DNA of 64,000 nucleotides, taken from assembly GCF_001831495.1 (NCBI RefSeq), contig NZ_CP017689.1, positions 3,100,001-3,164,000 of the forward strand, given 5' to 3'. This stretch comes from Thalassotalea crassostreae. GTDB lineage: Bacteria > Pseudomonadota > Gammaproteobacteria > Enterobacterales > Alteromonadaceae. Position numbers and translations under genes: made by a program. Below the pieces are notes generated by a model. The model ran no database searches. It worked only from the letters and a program-made list of their open reading frames with translations, and was not told where the DNA came from. Shown in pieces: positions 33,799 to 43,116 of the stretch. Position 1 is the stretch's first letter, and every line of letters begins with the position of its first letter.

Positions 33799-34521
33799 AT
33801 GAAACGCTCAGCAATTATAATTACCGGTGGTGGACAACGATTGGGATTTGAACTGGCTAAAGCGCTACACAGCGAAGATACACCAGTGATCATTAGTTAT
33901 CGTACTTCACGCGCTGAATTAAAACAGCTAACCGCCCTCGGTATCACTTGCATCCAAGCTGATTTTTCTAGCGATAAAGGCATAGAGGGCTTTAGCGATT
34001 ATGTTCTACAAAATTGCAGTAGTCTCAAAGCGATTATTCATAATGCGTCTAGCTGGTTAGCTGAAAGCGATGACCTTAGTCCAGCTGATACCATGCAACC
34101 AATGTTGCAAGTGCATGTACAAGCACCATACCAATTAAATATTGCCTTACAACACTTATTAATTGCTTATAATCAAGAAGCAGAACAAGCCGCGGATATC
34201 ATCCATTTAACCGACTATGTTGTAGATAAAGGCAGTAAAAAACATATTGCTTATGCAGCAAGTAAAGCGGCACTTGCCAACCTAACGTTATCGTTTTCAG
34301 CACTGTTAGCACCTAAGGTTAAAGTAAACTCAATTGCACCTGCGTTATTAATGTTTAACGATGATGACGGTGATGAATACAAACAAAAAGCGTTGAAAAA
34401 ATCGCTAATGCAATTGTGCCCAGGGGCGATTGAAGGAGTTGAGGCGGTCAAGTATTTATTAAACTCTAGTTATATTACTGGGCATACGTTACATTTAGAT
34501 GGTGGTAGGCACCTTAAATAA
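33799..34521 (+). CDS. folM: Dihydromonapterin reductase FolM
   Basis: This 240-residue short-chain dehydrogenase reduces dihydromonapterin to the tetrahydro form. The N-terminal NADPH motif is ITGGGQRLGFELAK near residue 8 (arginine-containing, typical of FolM/PTR1). IIHNASSW is near 75, and the catalytic Tyr-x3-Lys is in AYAASKAALANL near 153. The C-terminal TGHTLHLDGGRHLK is also family-like. It forms a two-gene operon with folX. Confidence 0.9.
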   Translation: MKRSAIIITGGGQRLGFELAKALHSEDTPVIISYRTSRAELKQLTALGITCIQADFSSDKGIEGFSDYVLQNCSSLKAIIHNASSWLAESDDLSPADTMQPMLQVHVQAPYQLNIALQHLLIAYNQEAEQAADIIHLTDYVVDKGSKKHIAYAASKAALANLTLSFSALLAPKVKVNSIAPALLMFNDDDGDEYKQKALKKSLMQLCPGAIEGVEAVKYLLNSSYITGHTLHLDGGRHLK

Positions 34522-34599
34522 GCGGCATTTTGCCCTACATTTCCTTAGCAATTTAACAAAATTTAAAATACAAATTTAAACTTATAGTGAAGCATTATT

Positions 34600-34860
34600 A
34601 TGTCAAAACTGAAAAATGAAAAAGCGTTATTAAAAGCAGCCCTTAAAGTAGGCGAAACCTACGCAATAAACCGTGGTTATAAAAGCTTTGGTGCCACCGA
34701 TGCCGCAAAAGAAAAAATAGAGGCGCTTTACCGCTTGCTTGTTAATGACAAGCACATTCATCCTTTGCCTGAAGATAAAGAAGACTTATTGAGCATGAAG
34801 CATAAGCTCGCACTTTGGATCCATAAACAATTACCCGATGGTCATGCTTTAAAAGAGTAA
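34600..34860 (+). CDS. DUF5062-like small protein
   Basis: This 86-residue soluble protein is Lys-rich and helical, with KNEKALLKAALKVGETYAINRGYKSFGATDAAKEKIEALYRLLV and HKLALWIHKQLP. It resembles the DUF5062 family of Shewanella and Vibrio in length and in the GETYAxxRGY region; I recall this rather than having aligned it. No function is known. It is 78 nt after folM with its own terminator. Confidence 0.6.
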   Translation: MSKLKNEKALLKAALKVGETYAINRGYKSFGATDAAKEKIEALYRLLVNDKHIHPLPEDKEDLLSMKHKLALWIHKQLPDGHALKE

Positions 34861-34873
34861 TAGCAATTAAGTT

Positions 34874-34900
34874 AAAAAGGAGACTAAGCCTCCTTTTTTA
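34874..34900 (+). terminator. Terminator after the DUF5062-like gene
   Basis: AAAAAGGAG (34874-34882) pairs with CTCCTTTTT (34890-34898) across a 7-nt loop and ends in a run of T. The A-run on the left side lets it serve the convergent cfa gene too. Confidence 0.8.
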
Positions 34901-34928
34901 GTTCTATTATTGCAATTTCCTTAAAGCA

Positions 34929-36161
34929 TTAACGTTTATTGGCAATATAATGCACTGTAGAAATACTCTTCTGTAAAAATGCACCTTCACAATAGCCCAA
35001 ATAATATATCCATAAACGCTTAAATCGTTCGTCATAACCATGTTGTTTTAGTTCTTCAAACGAATGTAAGAAGCGAGTACGCCAATCACTTAATGTCCGA
35101 GCATAATCTAATCCGATATCGTGCAGCTCTTCAACAACACAATTAGTATGTTCCGTAAGCATATTGTTCATTAAGGTTATTGAAGGCAAAAAACCGCCAG
35201 GGAAGATGTAACGCTGTATAAAATCGACATTATTCGAGTAGTGTTCAAAACGTTGATCGGCAATGGTTATCGCTTGAATTAATAAACGTCCACCTGGCTT
35301 TAATCGATCGTTACATTGTTTAAAAAAACTTTCCATATACTGATAACCCACGGCTTCTATCATTTCGATAGAAACAACTTTGTCGTACTGACCAGTCAAG
35401 TCTCGGTAATCATCTTTCAATAACGTGATTTTATCTTCTAAGCCTAATTTCTTAACACGTTGCTCGGCATAGCCAAACTGGGCATCAGAAATTGTTGTCG
35501 TTGTTACTTTACAGCCGTAATGAGTCGCAGCGTAAATTGCTAATCCACCCCACCCTGTGCCGATTTCTAATAAATGATCGCTCTCTTTTAACTGCAAGCG
35601 CTGGCATATCTTGTCTAATTTATACAACTGTGCTTGCTCTAGAGTGGCATCGTCTGAAGGATAGATAGCAGATGAATACATCATCTCTTTATCTAAGAAG
35701 CGAGTGTAGAGTTCGTTGCCTAAATCGTAATGGGCAAGAATATTCTTCTTCGAGCCAGAATGACTATTGCGATTTAAGTAATGAAAAAACTTGTTTTTGA
35801 TTTTATTTAACATGGTTGTTTTAGAATCTAAGCTGTCGGTCGCATCTTGTGCTTTGGCAAAAATTCGTATCACCGTAGTTAAATCTGGGCTCGACCATTT
35901 ATTATCAATAAATGCCTCTGCCGCGCCAATACTTCCACCTTTAACGAAATCAATATAGGCGCTAGGGTCGTGAATAATCACTTTACCTTGAAGAAACGCT
36001 TTATCGCCATTAGCAAGTTTTCCGAATGTCGTTGTGTGTTCACCTTCAACAACGTCGACGATACCGTCTTCTAACTTTCCTAAAACTGAAAAAACAAGGA
36101 TACGACAACGACTGGCAAGCCAAGTAATTTTATGTTGTGAATACGAAGTAATGTTTTCCAC
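34929..36161 (-). CDS. cfa: Cyclopropane-fatty-acyl-phospholipid synthase family protein
   Basis: This 410-residue SAM-dependent methyltransferase modifies unsaturated acyl chains of membrane phospholipids. An N-terminal lipid-binding region precedes the catalytic core: KNILAHYDLGNELYTRFLDKEMMYSSAIYP, the SAM site LEIGTGWGGLAIYAA, and YDKVVSIEMIEAVGYQYMESFF. The C-terminal RTLSDWRTRFLHSFEELK is conserved. I start at a GTG at 36161 because AGGAG lies six bases upstream; the longer frame begins at a TTG without one. It is last in a five-gene operon whose relatives in Rhodobacter are induced by singlet oxygen. Confidence 0.9.
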   Translation of the reverse strand: MENITSYSQHKITWLASRCRILVFSVLGKLEDGIVDVVEGEHTTTFGKLANGDKAFLQGKVIIHDPSAYIDFVKGGSIGAAEAFIDNKWSSPDLTTVIRIFAKAQDATDSLDSKTTMLNKIKNKFFHYLNRNSHSGSKKNILAHYDLGNELYTRFLDKEMMYSSAIYPSDDATLEQAQLYKLDKICQRLQLKESDHLLEIGTGWGGLAIYAATHYGCKVTTTTISDAQFGYAEQRVKKLGLEDKITLLKDDYRDLTGQYDKVVSIEMIEAVGYQYMESFFKQCNDRLKPGGRLLIQAITIADQRFEHYSNNVDFIQRYIFPGGFLPSITLMNNMLTEHTNCVVEELHDIGLDYARTLSDWRTRFLHSFEELKQHGYDERFKRLWIYYLGYCEGAFLQKSISTVHYIANKR

Positions 36162-36295
36162 ATTTTTCTCCTGAAAGTATTTAATTTTGTAACTCAAACA
36201 GCTTCTATAAGTGCCATATAAAAAATGCGATATAAAACTGTTTTATAATAATTTTAGCGGACTATTGTTCGATAATAATCATCGCTATGAACCTG

Positions 36296-37117
36296 TCAGC
36301 CTAGACTTTCTTTTTTATGACTCTTTTTGCTTTGATATGACACAAAAGGTATTCGTTTCAAAAACAACTTTAGTGCTTGCACATAAATACCGGCAAAAAT
36401 TTTCAACGTCATAATCGGCAATGATAACCAAATATTAAATATCGCCTTCTTGGTAAAAGGATGTTTCTTCAGTGCCAAAGTGGCATCAAATATTTTATTC
36501 TCACCTTGTTGGCCACAATCTTGATTAAGCTTCTTCAATCGATGGTTTTCAATGTGCACTAAGAGTCTCGATTTATCTTGCACTGGCGGCTTCACCTGCC
36601 AATGATATTTCATGTTTAAATCCATAAAGGGTGAAACATGAAAAGCCTTCTCCGTTATTTGCACATCTTCTAAATCGACTAAGTAATAATGCCTTTGATT
36701 CCACGGCGTATTACTCACCTCAGCCAACATGTAGCGACATTTATTTTCATTTTTCTCGTCAAAACAAAAATAAAAATTGGCAGGGCTAAAATAAAGCCCA
36801 AAACAACGTCCTTGGACTAACATAGAGACGTTTGAACCTTGCCAATCGCCACCAAGCTGCTTCACTTTGTTTTGAATACGCTCTAATAAAGTTCCAGGTT
36901 CACTTTTCAGGTAATCTTTTTCACAAAATCGAATAGGATTGAACCAACGCTTGCCAAATATCGGACCAGGTAGCTTATCAGCCATCACTTCTTTCACATC
37001 AAGACAAAGCATGTATAACGAGTAGTTAAAACTATGTAGTTTAGGCGAGTAGCGGCGATGACGAACATTGCCACGATATAACCTACTTTTAATTTGCTCG
37101 ATATTGTCCGGTGTCAT
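36296..37117 (-). CDS. DUF1365 family protein
   Basis: This 273-residue protein has the DUF1365 pattern: SRLYRGNVRHRRYSPKLHSFNYSLYMLCLDVKE at the start, RIQNKVKQLGG, FGLYFSPANFYFCFD, and the HVSPFMDLNMKYHW segment near residue 155. The family always accompanies the FAD oxidoreductase and Cfa-type genes and may act in lipid modification; the reaction is unknown. The ATG at 37117 lies 13 nt after the FAD oxidoreductase gene; the longer frame would overlap it. A 134-nt gap separates it from cfa. Confidence 0.88.
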   Translation of the reverse strand: MTPDNIEQIKSRLYRGNVRHRRYSPKLHSFNYSLYMLCLDVKEVMADKLPGPIFGKRWFNPIRFCEKDYLKSEPGTLLERIQNKVKQLGGDWQGSNVSMLVQGRCFGLYFSPANFYFCFDEKNENKCRYMLAEVSNTPWNQRHYYLVDLEDVQITEKAFHVSPFMDLNMKYHWQVKPPVQDKSRLLVHIENHRLKKLNQDCGQQGENKIFDATLALKKHPFTKKAIFNIWLSLPIMTLKIFAGIYVQALKLFLKRIPFVSYQSKKSHKKESLG

Positions 37118-37130
37118 AAATAGCAACCCA

Positions 37131-38384
37131 TTAAAGCGAACAAGAAAAACGCTGACCCACATCAACAGCACTTTTTACACCATCTTCATGGAAGCCGTTG
37201 TACCAATAAGCACCGACAAAATGCGTGTTATTTAAACCGCAAATGGTGTTTCGTAACTGCTGAGCGTTCAAGCTAGCTACATTGAATATTGGGTGATGGT
37301 AAACGTATTTTCGTAAGACTTTTGCAGGGGCTATGTCTTCATTTTGATTTAATGTGACACAAAACGTTGTCTCTTCCTTTAGACCTTGCAATATATTCAT
37401 ATTATAGGTGACGCTCGCAGGCTTGCTGCGATTATCACTTAACTGATAATTCCAACTTGCCCAAGCTTTTCTACGCTTTGGTAATAAACTAATATCGGTG
37501 TGTAACACAACATCATTGGCGCTGTATTCAATTGCACCTAATATCGATTTTTCATCGTCTGTTGCATCGCCAAGTAAGGCAAGGGCTTGATCAGAATGAC
37601 AAGCGAAAACTACTTCATCAAAGTCCATTACTCTTTTATCGCCAAAGTGCAACTGCACCCCGTCGACTGCACGAGTCACTTTACTTATTGAAGAGTTTAA
37701 TTCGATATTGTCTTTGAAGCCTTCGATGAGTGGAGCAATGTACGAACGAGAACCTTTAGGGATCACGTACCATTGCGGTCTATCGGCAATATTTAACAAA
37801 CCATGGTTATTGAAAAACTGAACGAAAAACTTAAACTGAAAGCCTTGCATTTGTTCCAATGAGCTCGACCAAATTGCCGCCCCCATAGGTAAAATATAAT
37901 GTTCAGAAAAGTAATCATCAAAACTATTTGAATGTAAAAATTCGCCAAGAGTTAAATCCAGATCAAAATCGTTGGCCGAATATGCAGCCTTACACAACTT
38001 ATTAAAACGCAAGATTTGACTGATTAAACGCCAAAATTTTGGTCGAAAAATATTTCGTCGCTGAGCAAATAAGGTATCTAAATTGTGACCATTGTATTCA
38101 AGTCCAGTTTGACAATTATGAACAGAGAAACTCATTTCAGTTTCTTGTTTTTTAATGCCTATGTTATCTAATAATTTAAGAAAATTTGGATAGGTTTTGT
38201 CATTAAAAACAATAAAGCCAGTATCAATAACATGCTGTTTTCCAGCATGTTCAACATCGACAGTAGCAGTATGACCGCCGATATAATCGTTCTTTTCAAA
38301 TACCTGTACTTTATGTTTTTGAGAAAGCAAATAAGCCGTTGTTAAACCTGATACGCCAGCACCAATAACTGCGATATTTTTCAT
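37131..38384 (-). CDS. FAD-dependent amine oxidase-like oxidoreductase of the cfa operon
   Basis: This 417-residue flavoprotein begins with the dinucleotide motif NIAVIGAGVSGLTTAYLLS, then VFEKNDYIGGHTATVDV, and ends with an FAD-contact segment (NTHFVGAYWYNGFHEDGVKSAVDVG). Members next to cfa are implicated in acyl-chain chemistry such as furan fatty acid or cyclopropane formation; assignment here is by context. I start at the ATG at 38384, which shares one base with the SDR stop and has GGAG upstream. Confidence 0.9.
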   Translation of the reverse strand: MKNIAVIGAGVSGLTTAYLLSQKHKVQVFEKNDYIGGHTATVDVEHAGKQHVIDTGFIVFNDKTYPNFLKLLDNIGIKKQETEMSFSVHNCQTGLEYNGHNLDTLFAQRRNIFRPKFWRLISQILRFNKLCKAAYSANDFDLDLTLGEFLHSNSFDDYFSEHYILPMGAAIWSSSLEQMQGFQFKFFVQFFNNHGLLNIADRPQWYVIPKGSRSYIAPLIEGFKDNIELNSSISKVTRAVDGVQLHFGDKRVMDFDEVVFACHSDQALALLGDATDDEKSILGAIEYSANDVVLHTDISLLPKRRKAWASWNYQLSDNRSKPASVTYNMNILQGLKEETTFCVTLNQNEDIAPAKVLRKYVYHHPIFNVASLNAQQLRNTICGLNNTHFVGAYWYNGFHEDGVKSAVDVGQRFSCSL

Positions 38385-39142
38385 TATGATGTTCTCCAAG
38401 TTAGCAATTTCTGCCATAACGGTTTTGGGATTAACGCCATTAGTTTTAAAAGGTAAGTAAAGCGTTTAGGGAAATGTGCATAGGAACGTTTATTACGCTC
38501 AGCTTTATAAATACGATCAGCCGCTTCTTCGCTAGTTATTCTAAACGGCATAGCAAAATCATTTTTATCAGTCAGTGGCGTCTTAACAAAGCCTGGATGA
38601 ATTAAAGTTACGCCAATATTATGCTTGGCTAAATCAAGACGAAGGGTATTGGCTAAGTAATCCAACCCAGCCTTTGAAGCACCATAAGCTTCAGCTCGTG
38701 GCAAAGGTAAAATGGTGACACTAGAACTGACTAAAACCAGTTGGCCACCATTTGATAACTTAGGTAATAAGTAATGTAACAAGTGACCAATGGCTACTAA
38801 GTTGACGTTAATGACACGTTGAAATAATTTGTTATCAAAACCAACAGCATCGTCTATGTACTCACAATCACCGGCGTTCAAAATAATCGTATCTAAGATA
38901 TCAATTTGAGCCGCTGCCAGCTTAATCTGCTCCACATTAGTTATATCAAATGCCAGCGTTTTAAAGTTGTTAGTCTCAAAATCAGGCTCGGTTAGGTCAA
39001 GGCTACTTATTTTGGTCGACAATGACGTTAATTTTTCTTCATTACGACCGCAAGCGAACACCTGATGTTGTTTACTTGCATAGGCATGAGCAAGTGCCTC
39101 ACCGATACCGGATGTTGCCCCGGTAATTAATACGCTACTCAT
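38384..39142 (-). CDS. Short-chain dehydrogenase/reductase
   Basis: This 252-residue SDR has the cofactor motif ITGATSGIGEALAHAYA near residue 6, the NAG motif in IILNAGD near 88, the catalytic Ser in LVLVSSSV near 137 and YGASKAG (Tyr-x3-Lys) near 151. It is coupled on both sides: a 4-nt ATGA overlap with the NTF2-like gene upstream and a TAATG overlap with the FAD oxidoreductase. Its substrate is unknown. Confidence 0.92.
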   Translation of the reverse strand: MSSVLITGATSGIGEALAHAYASKQHQVFACGRNEEKLTSLSTKISSLDLTEPDFETNNFKTLAFDITNVEQIKLAAAQIDILDTIILNAGDCEYIDDAVGFDNKLFQRVINVNLVAIGHLLHYLLPKLSNGGQLVLVSSSVTILPLPRAEAYGASKAGLDYLANTLRLDLAKHNIGVTLIHPGFVKTPLTDKNDFAMPFRITSEEAADRIYKAERNKRSYAHFPKRFTYLLKLMALIPKPLWQKLLTWRTS

Positions 39143-39657
39143 GTTACAGCTCGAGATTTAATCGCTTTGATTATTCTTCCGACCACAGGCACGTGCTCAT
39201 AGAGCATTGCTCCAACGTCCAAATAGTCTCGATGAAAACAAACTTTTCCGTCTTTAGCTTTTAGCAAAGAGCTGCCTTCTACAATGACGACTCTACCGCG
39301 GTTTAATTGCGGATGAACAAACTCCATAGTCCAATAAATTGCCGCAGAATTTTCGTTATGAATAGCATTGTCAATGACAAAGCTGCAGCTCTGTAGGTTG
39401 GTGTAGAGCTGATCGAAATATTGCAGCAAATGATCAAGGCCCTTTATCGTATGCATTGGATCTGAAAATTCGATGTCTACGCTATAAATATCTTTTATCA
39501 TCAACAAGTTCTTTGTATTTAGCTGTTGATAAATATCACAAAAATTAACCAACCAAGCTGGCTGTGTTAACTCACGAATACCAGTATTGGTTGCTTTAAG
39601 CATTGGCTCTTCATGAGCACTGTTTGGGACTGATTGTTTTAGCTTCACAGTAGCCAC
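39139..39657 (-). CDS. NTF2/SnoaL-like protein, first gene of the cfa operon
   Basis: This 172-residue protein has an NTF2-like (SnoaL) fold at about residues 35-160: YQQLNTKNLLMIKDIYSVDIEFSDPMHTIKGLDHLLQYFDQLY, then AAIYWTMEFVHPQLNRGR and KVCFHRDYLDVGAMLYEHVPVVG. The start is a GTG at 39657 behind GAGG; an internal ATG 18 codons later is possible. Only 75 nt separate it from the photolyase stop, so it may be cotranscribed with that gene. Confidence 0.85.
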   Translation of the reverse strand: MATVKLKQSVPNSAHEEPMLKATNTGIRELTQPAWLVNFCDIYQQLNTKNLLMIKDIYSVDIEFSDPMHTIKGLDHLLQYFDQLYTNLQSCSFVIDNAIHNENSAAIYWTMEFVHPQLNRGRVVIVEGSSLLKAKDGKVCFHRDYLDVGAMLYEHVPVVGRIIKAIKSRAVT

Positions 39658-39732
39658 TAGTTAAATTCCTCATTTTAATACTTTAGCCTAAAAATCAACA
39701 TAAATAGAGTAATTAATTTCACCAAAGTTATT

Positions 39733-41169
39733 TTAAATATTTGATTTGTAAAAACTTAGCGCATCTAGACGGGCAGTTTTATGTTCTACCAACGGCGACC
39801 AGTAACAGTTCAAATTATTTTGTTTAATGTATTTGTGAGGAAAGTGGATTTCTTTATCCGGAATTTCCTCAAGCTCTGGTATATATTTACGAATGAAATC
39901 TCCATTTGGATCAAATCTAGTGCTTTGAGTTATCGGATTAAATACTCGAAAGTAAGGCTGGGCATCACAACCTGTGCCTGCAGACCATTGCCAGCCGCCA
40001 TTATTCGCAGCGAAATCTCCATCAATTAAGTGTTCTCTAAAATATTGTTCTCCCCAACGCCAATCAATCAATAGATGTTTAGCTAAAAAACTTGCCACTA
40101 TCATCCGCAACCTGTTGTGCATCCACCCGGTTGCGTTAAGTTGCTTCATCGCTGCATCAACGATTGGATAGCCTGTCTGCCCTTCACACCAAGCCTTGAA
40201 CCATACTTGGTTGTTCTGCCAAGGTAGATTGTTGTATTTGTTATTAAAGTTTTCTCCCTTACATAAATTGGGGAAATGAAATATTAAGTGGCGATAAAAT
40301 TCTCTCCAAATAAGTTCATTTAACCAGGAAAATGAAGGGCTATCGCTGCTGAATAAGATATCGGGAAAACGTTGTTGCAATAACACCAAAAGGTAACGTG
40401 GACTTAATGCGCCAATGGCTAAATAGGGCGAAAAACCTGATGTACCTTTTACCGATGGAATATCTCTAAATTTATGATACTCGGCGACTTTGTCTGAAAG
40501 AAACTCTGGAATAACGGAATACTCTAGCTGTTCTACTAGCGGCCAAGCCGCTGAACTTGTTGTGCCATATTGTGTAGCCAAGGCACTGATAATGTCATTA
40601 TTATTAGCAAGTGTTTTATTCGCCGGCTTTGATTGGTCTGTCACATATCGATTGATATAGTTAAATCCTTGGCGATTAACTTGTTTTAGCCACGCTTTTT
40701 TGAACGGAGTGAACACTTTATACATCTCTTCATTCAAATTTAAAACTTTGCCAAAGGGAACAATAACATCGGAGTTATAAAGCGATAGATTGCAACCAAG
40801 TTCGATTAATTGCTGGTCACGTTGGCGCTCATTTAGTTCAACTTCATAATTGGCAAATATTCTAGTATTTGTTTTTATGCTGGTGTTAGCGCTAGTGTCA
40901 GCATTGATAAAGTGCTTTTTAATAAATTCTTGTTGTCCATCAAAGTCTTGTACATCAATAATGTTTAATTGTACACCAAGGTCATTAAGTTGTTTCTCCA
41001 ACAAAGTAAGGTGGCGCAGAATAAAGTCAATTTGAATAGGTGCTTGGTGATGTTCTAACCATTGTTTTGGTGTGGCTAAATATATAGCTTCGCTAACACC
41101 ATGATTCAGCGCTTGCTCAAGGGCTTCATTATCGTGAACTCGTAAATCATTTCGAAACCAAAGAATCAT
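39733..41169 (-). CDS. phrB: Deoxyribodipyrimidine photolyase
   Basis: This 478-residue class I photolyase repairs cyclobutane pyrimidine dimers with light. The N-terminal antenna domain starts LWFRNDLRVHDNEALEQAL. The FAD-binding helical domain contains FSWLNELIWREFYRHLIFHFP, TGYPIVDAAMKQLNATGWMHNRLRM, and NNGGWQWSAGTGCDAQPYFRVFNP, with the conserved Trp residues of electron transfer. It stands between the DUF523/DUF1722 gene (a frequent photolyase neighbour, as ybgA-phrB in E. coli) and the cfa operon, inside the ChrR-sigma island. No ECF11-type promoter was found directly before it. Confidence 0.95.
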   Translation of the reverse strand: MILWFRNDLRVHDNEALEQALNHGVSEAIYLATPKQWLEHHQAPIQIDFILRHLTLLEKQLNDLGVQLNIIDVQDFDGQQEFIKKHFINADTSANTSIKTNTRIFANYEVELNERQRDQQLIELGCNLSLYNSDVIVPFGKVLNLNEEMYKVFTPFKKAWLKQVNRQGFNYINRYVTDQSKPANKTLANNNDIISALATQYGTTSSAAWPLVEQLEYSVIPEFLSDKVAEYHKFRDIPSVKGTSGFSPYLAIGALSPRYLLVLLQQRFPDILFSSDSPSFSWLNELIWREFYRHLIFHFPNLCKGENFNNKYNNLPWQNNQVWFKAWCEGQTGYPIVDAAMKQLNATGWMHNRLRMIVASFLAKHLLIDWRWGEQYFREHLIDGDFAANNGGWQWSAGTGCDAQPYFRVFNPITQSTRFDPNGDFIRKYIPELEEIPDKEIHFPHKYIKQNNLNCYWSPLVEHKTARLDALSFYKSNI

Positions 41170-41251
41170 ATAGATGCCTTTATTATATTGATACAGTACT
41201 TCAAAGGTAATGGCGATAATTTGTACGTTAGCGATACAACAAAAATTAGAC

Positions 41252-41280
41252 TAAAAAAAGTCAGGCTACAACAGCCTGAC
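41252..41280 (-). terminator. Terminator of the DUF523/DUF1722 gene
   Basis: GTCAGGCT (41260-41267) pairs with AGCCTGAC (41273-41280), and on the minus strand seven U follow the stem. It separates this gene from the photolyase gene, which therefore needs its own promoter in 41170-41251. Confidence 0.85.
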
Positions 41281-41348
41281 CAAAATGGAAGTAAACAGTT
41301 AAATTGACTACATCTTTATTTTCATCAAATCTATTGTAAGTTTTTTCT

Positions 41349-42293
41349 CTAATAACCGTAACGAAGTTTTAATTCTTCAGGATAAGGATTCAAGTAACTC
41401 TGCCTGTTTAAATACTTGTTTGGAAATGTCATTAGATAATGCTTAATCAATGTTAATGGCACAACAAGAGGAACTAGTCCTGTACGGTAAGCCGAAATTT
41501 GTTCTACTAACTCTTGTCTTTGCATCGGATTTAGCTGGCGAGAGAAATAGCCTTGTAAATGTTGCAATGTATTGGCATGTTTCTTACGAGTAGCTTTAAC
41601 CTTTAACGCCGTCATTAAACCAGTGATATATTGCTCTGCCATGTCATTTACATCTAAGTTTGCTTGCGCGAGCAATCTACCTAAAGATTTATAAGCAACT
41701 AAGTCATGACTCATTACAGTATATTTATATTGACTGTGAAAAGTCATTAGCTTGTGTTTAGTGATGCCTGAAGCAACAAGTTGTTGCCAATTCCTGTAAG
41801 CAAAAACCCGTGCAACAAAGTTTTCGCGAATAACTTGATCGTTCAACCGACCATTTTCTTCACACGGTAATATTGGATTCGCTTTCATTATTTGCTCCGC
41901 AAATACGCCAATACCGTCAGAGGTAGAGCCTTTACCGTCTTCACTGTAAACCTTGACTCGTTCCATGCCGCAACTAGGGCTTTTTGCACAAAAAATATAA
42001 CCGCTAAATTTTTCAGCTATTTTTGCCACACGTTTACCATATTCAGCCAACGCTTCGGTGACCTCGCCACTGCCGTCAGGACGTGATACTAAAATCATAT
42101 CCTGCTTTTTGATTTGGCGAATAGTCGGTCTTGGAACAGGTAAGCCAATAGCTACTTCAGGACAAAAAGAACGGTATTGCACATGCTCTCCTAACTCTTT
42201 TACACAAAAATGTGATGTTTTTGAGCTTGCATCATAACGAACATTTTGACCAACCAAACAAGCGCTGATTCCAATTGTGATAGGCGTAGCCAT
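41349..42293 (-). CDS. DUF523 and DUF1722 domain protein (YbgA-like fusion)
   Basis: This 314-residue protein joins DUF523 (about residues 5-150: IGISACLVGQNVRYDASSK, FCPEVAIGLPVPR, AKSPSCGMERVKVY) to DUF1722 (about 170-305: KHKLMTFHSQYKYTVMSHDLVAYKSLGRL). DUF523 carries several conserved cysteines. The function is unproven, though it is a standing neighbour of photolyase. I start at the ATG at 42293, with GAGG upstream; the frame further up runs through an ECF11-type promoter at 42323-42352 and cannot be coding on that transcript. Confidence 0.9.
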   Translation of the reverse strand: MATPITIGISACLVGQNVRYDASSKTSHFCVKELGEHVQYRSFCPEVAIGLPVPRPTIRQIKKQDMILVSRPDGSGEVTEALAEYGKRVAKIAEKFSGYIFCAKSPSCGMERVKVYSEDGKGSTSDGIGVFAEQIMKANPILPCEENGRLNDQVIRENFVARVFAYRNWQQLVASGITKHKLMTFHSQYKYTVMSHDLVAYKSLGRLLAQANLDVNDMAEQYITGLMTALKVKATRKKHANTLQHLQGYFSRQLNPMQRQELVEQISAYRTGLVPLVVPLTLIKHYLMTFPNKYLNRQSYLNPYPEELKLRYGY

Positions 42294-42322
42294 ACTAACC
42301 TCGAATTCTATATTGTTTAATA

Positions 42323-42352
42323 GTTTTACGAGATAAAGCTCGGTAAGGATCA
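42323..42352 (-). promoter_or_regulatory. ECF11-type promoter of the DUF523/DUF1722 gene
   Basis: On the minus strand TGATCC (42347-42352), an 18-nt spacer ending in CG, then TAAAAC (42323-42328). The same arrangement precedes the sigma-chrR operon, the LON-domain gene and the fasciclin gene. The predicted start near 42316 leaves a leader of about 23 nt. Confidence 0.8.
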
Positions 42353-42389
42353 CTTATTTATAAATATTTTCGAAGTTTTTAAGGGGCAT

Positions 42390-42422
42390 AGAAAAGGTCT
42401 ATTAACATGCGTTAATAGACCT
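42390..42422 (-). terminator. Terminator of the sigma-chrR operon
   Basis: AGGTCTATTAAC and GTTAATAGACCT form a 12-bp stem with an ATGC loop (42395-42422), followed on the minus strand by UUUUC. It ends the sigma-chrR operon 23 nt after the chrR stop. Confidence 0.7.
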
Positions 42423-42444
42423 AAGGTCCTCGAAGGGCTTGAAG

Positions 42445-43116
42445 TTAGTATATAAAACTTGCAATAGGGTTAAGTAATTTGTTAATCCCTTTAGTAAAGT
42501 GTAAAGCGTCACTGGCTACAGTAAAACACAAACAGCCATCTTTAGTCATTGGATTGTGCGTGTGTTCACCATCTAGCATAATGAAATCTCCTGGCACATA
42601 ATCACCTAACTCATCATTAAAATGACCTTCTAGCAATAAAGTTACTTCATAGCCTTTGTGTGTATGTTCTGGTACTGAACCACCAGGTGCAATTTCCAAC
42701 AATGATGAGTGAATTTCACCTTCTCCAAGATCCATTCGGGCTCGAGTTAATTGACCAAAGCTGGTCGGGTTTGACATCGGCATATTCATAATTGCTCTAG
42801 GTAAACGATATTCCTTACCTTTGATGTTAATGGTTTTAGCAATGTTTGGTTCACTAACATCTATGTCGTCATTGCTCGTTATTGATGCGATCAACTCGTC
42901 AATATTAATACTTGCTGCATCAAAATCTTTTTCGTTTAATTGCTCTTCTCCCGCTTCAAATAGCTGTTCTGCATTTCGTTCATTTAACTGCGCTGATTTT
43001 TGCTTACATGTTGGACAAAAGTCATTGTGCATAGCCACTGCTGCAGACAAAGAAGCTGGTAGATCACCTACTGAAAAAGCCGTAAGTAACTCAATACTTG
43101 GGTGATGTTTAATCAT
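42445..43116 (-). CDS. chrR: Zinc anti-sigma factor ChrR with cupin domain
   Basis: This 223-residue protein restrains the adjacent ECF sigma factor until singlet oxygen is sensed. The N-terminal anti-sigma domain has the zinc ligands His4/5, His30, Cys34 and Cys37 (MHNDFCPTC), matching those of Rhodobacter ChrR. The C-terminal cupin (about residues 115-205) carries H-T-H-x4-E in VPEHTHKGYEVTLLLEG and another His in DGEHTHNP. It overlaps the sigma gene by 8 nt, so expression is coupled and their ratio fixed. Confidence 0.93.
   Translation of the reverse strand: MIKHHPSIELLTAFSVGDLPASLSAAVAMHNDFCPTCKQKSAQLNERNAEQLFEAGEEQLNEKDFDAASINIDELIASITSNDDIDVSEPNIAKTINIKGKEYRLPRAIMNMPMSNPTSFGQLTRARMDLGEGEIHSSLLEIAPGGSVPEHTHKGYEVTLLLEGHFNDELGDYVPGDFIMLDGEHTHNPMTKDGCLCFTVASDALHFTKGINKLLNPIASFIY

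Noticed and set aside
36251..36281. TGATTA, 19 nt, TAAAAT before cfa as a fifth ECF11 promoter
   Set aside because: The -35 lacks the final C, the spacer is 19 rather than 18 and the CG is one base off; kept only as a weak candidate.
41182..41187. Perfect TATAAT before the photolyase gene
   Set aside because: It is only 12 nt before the ATG with no proper -35 at 16-18 nt, and it would leave almost no leader.
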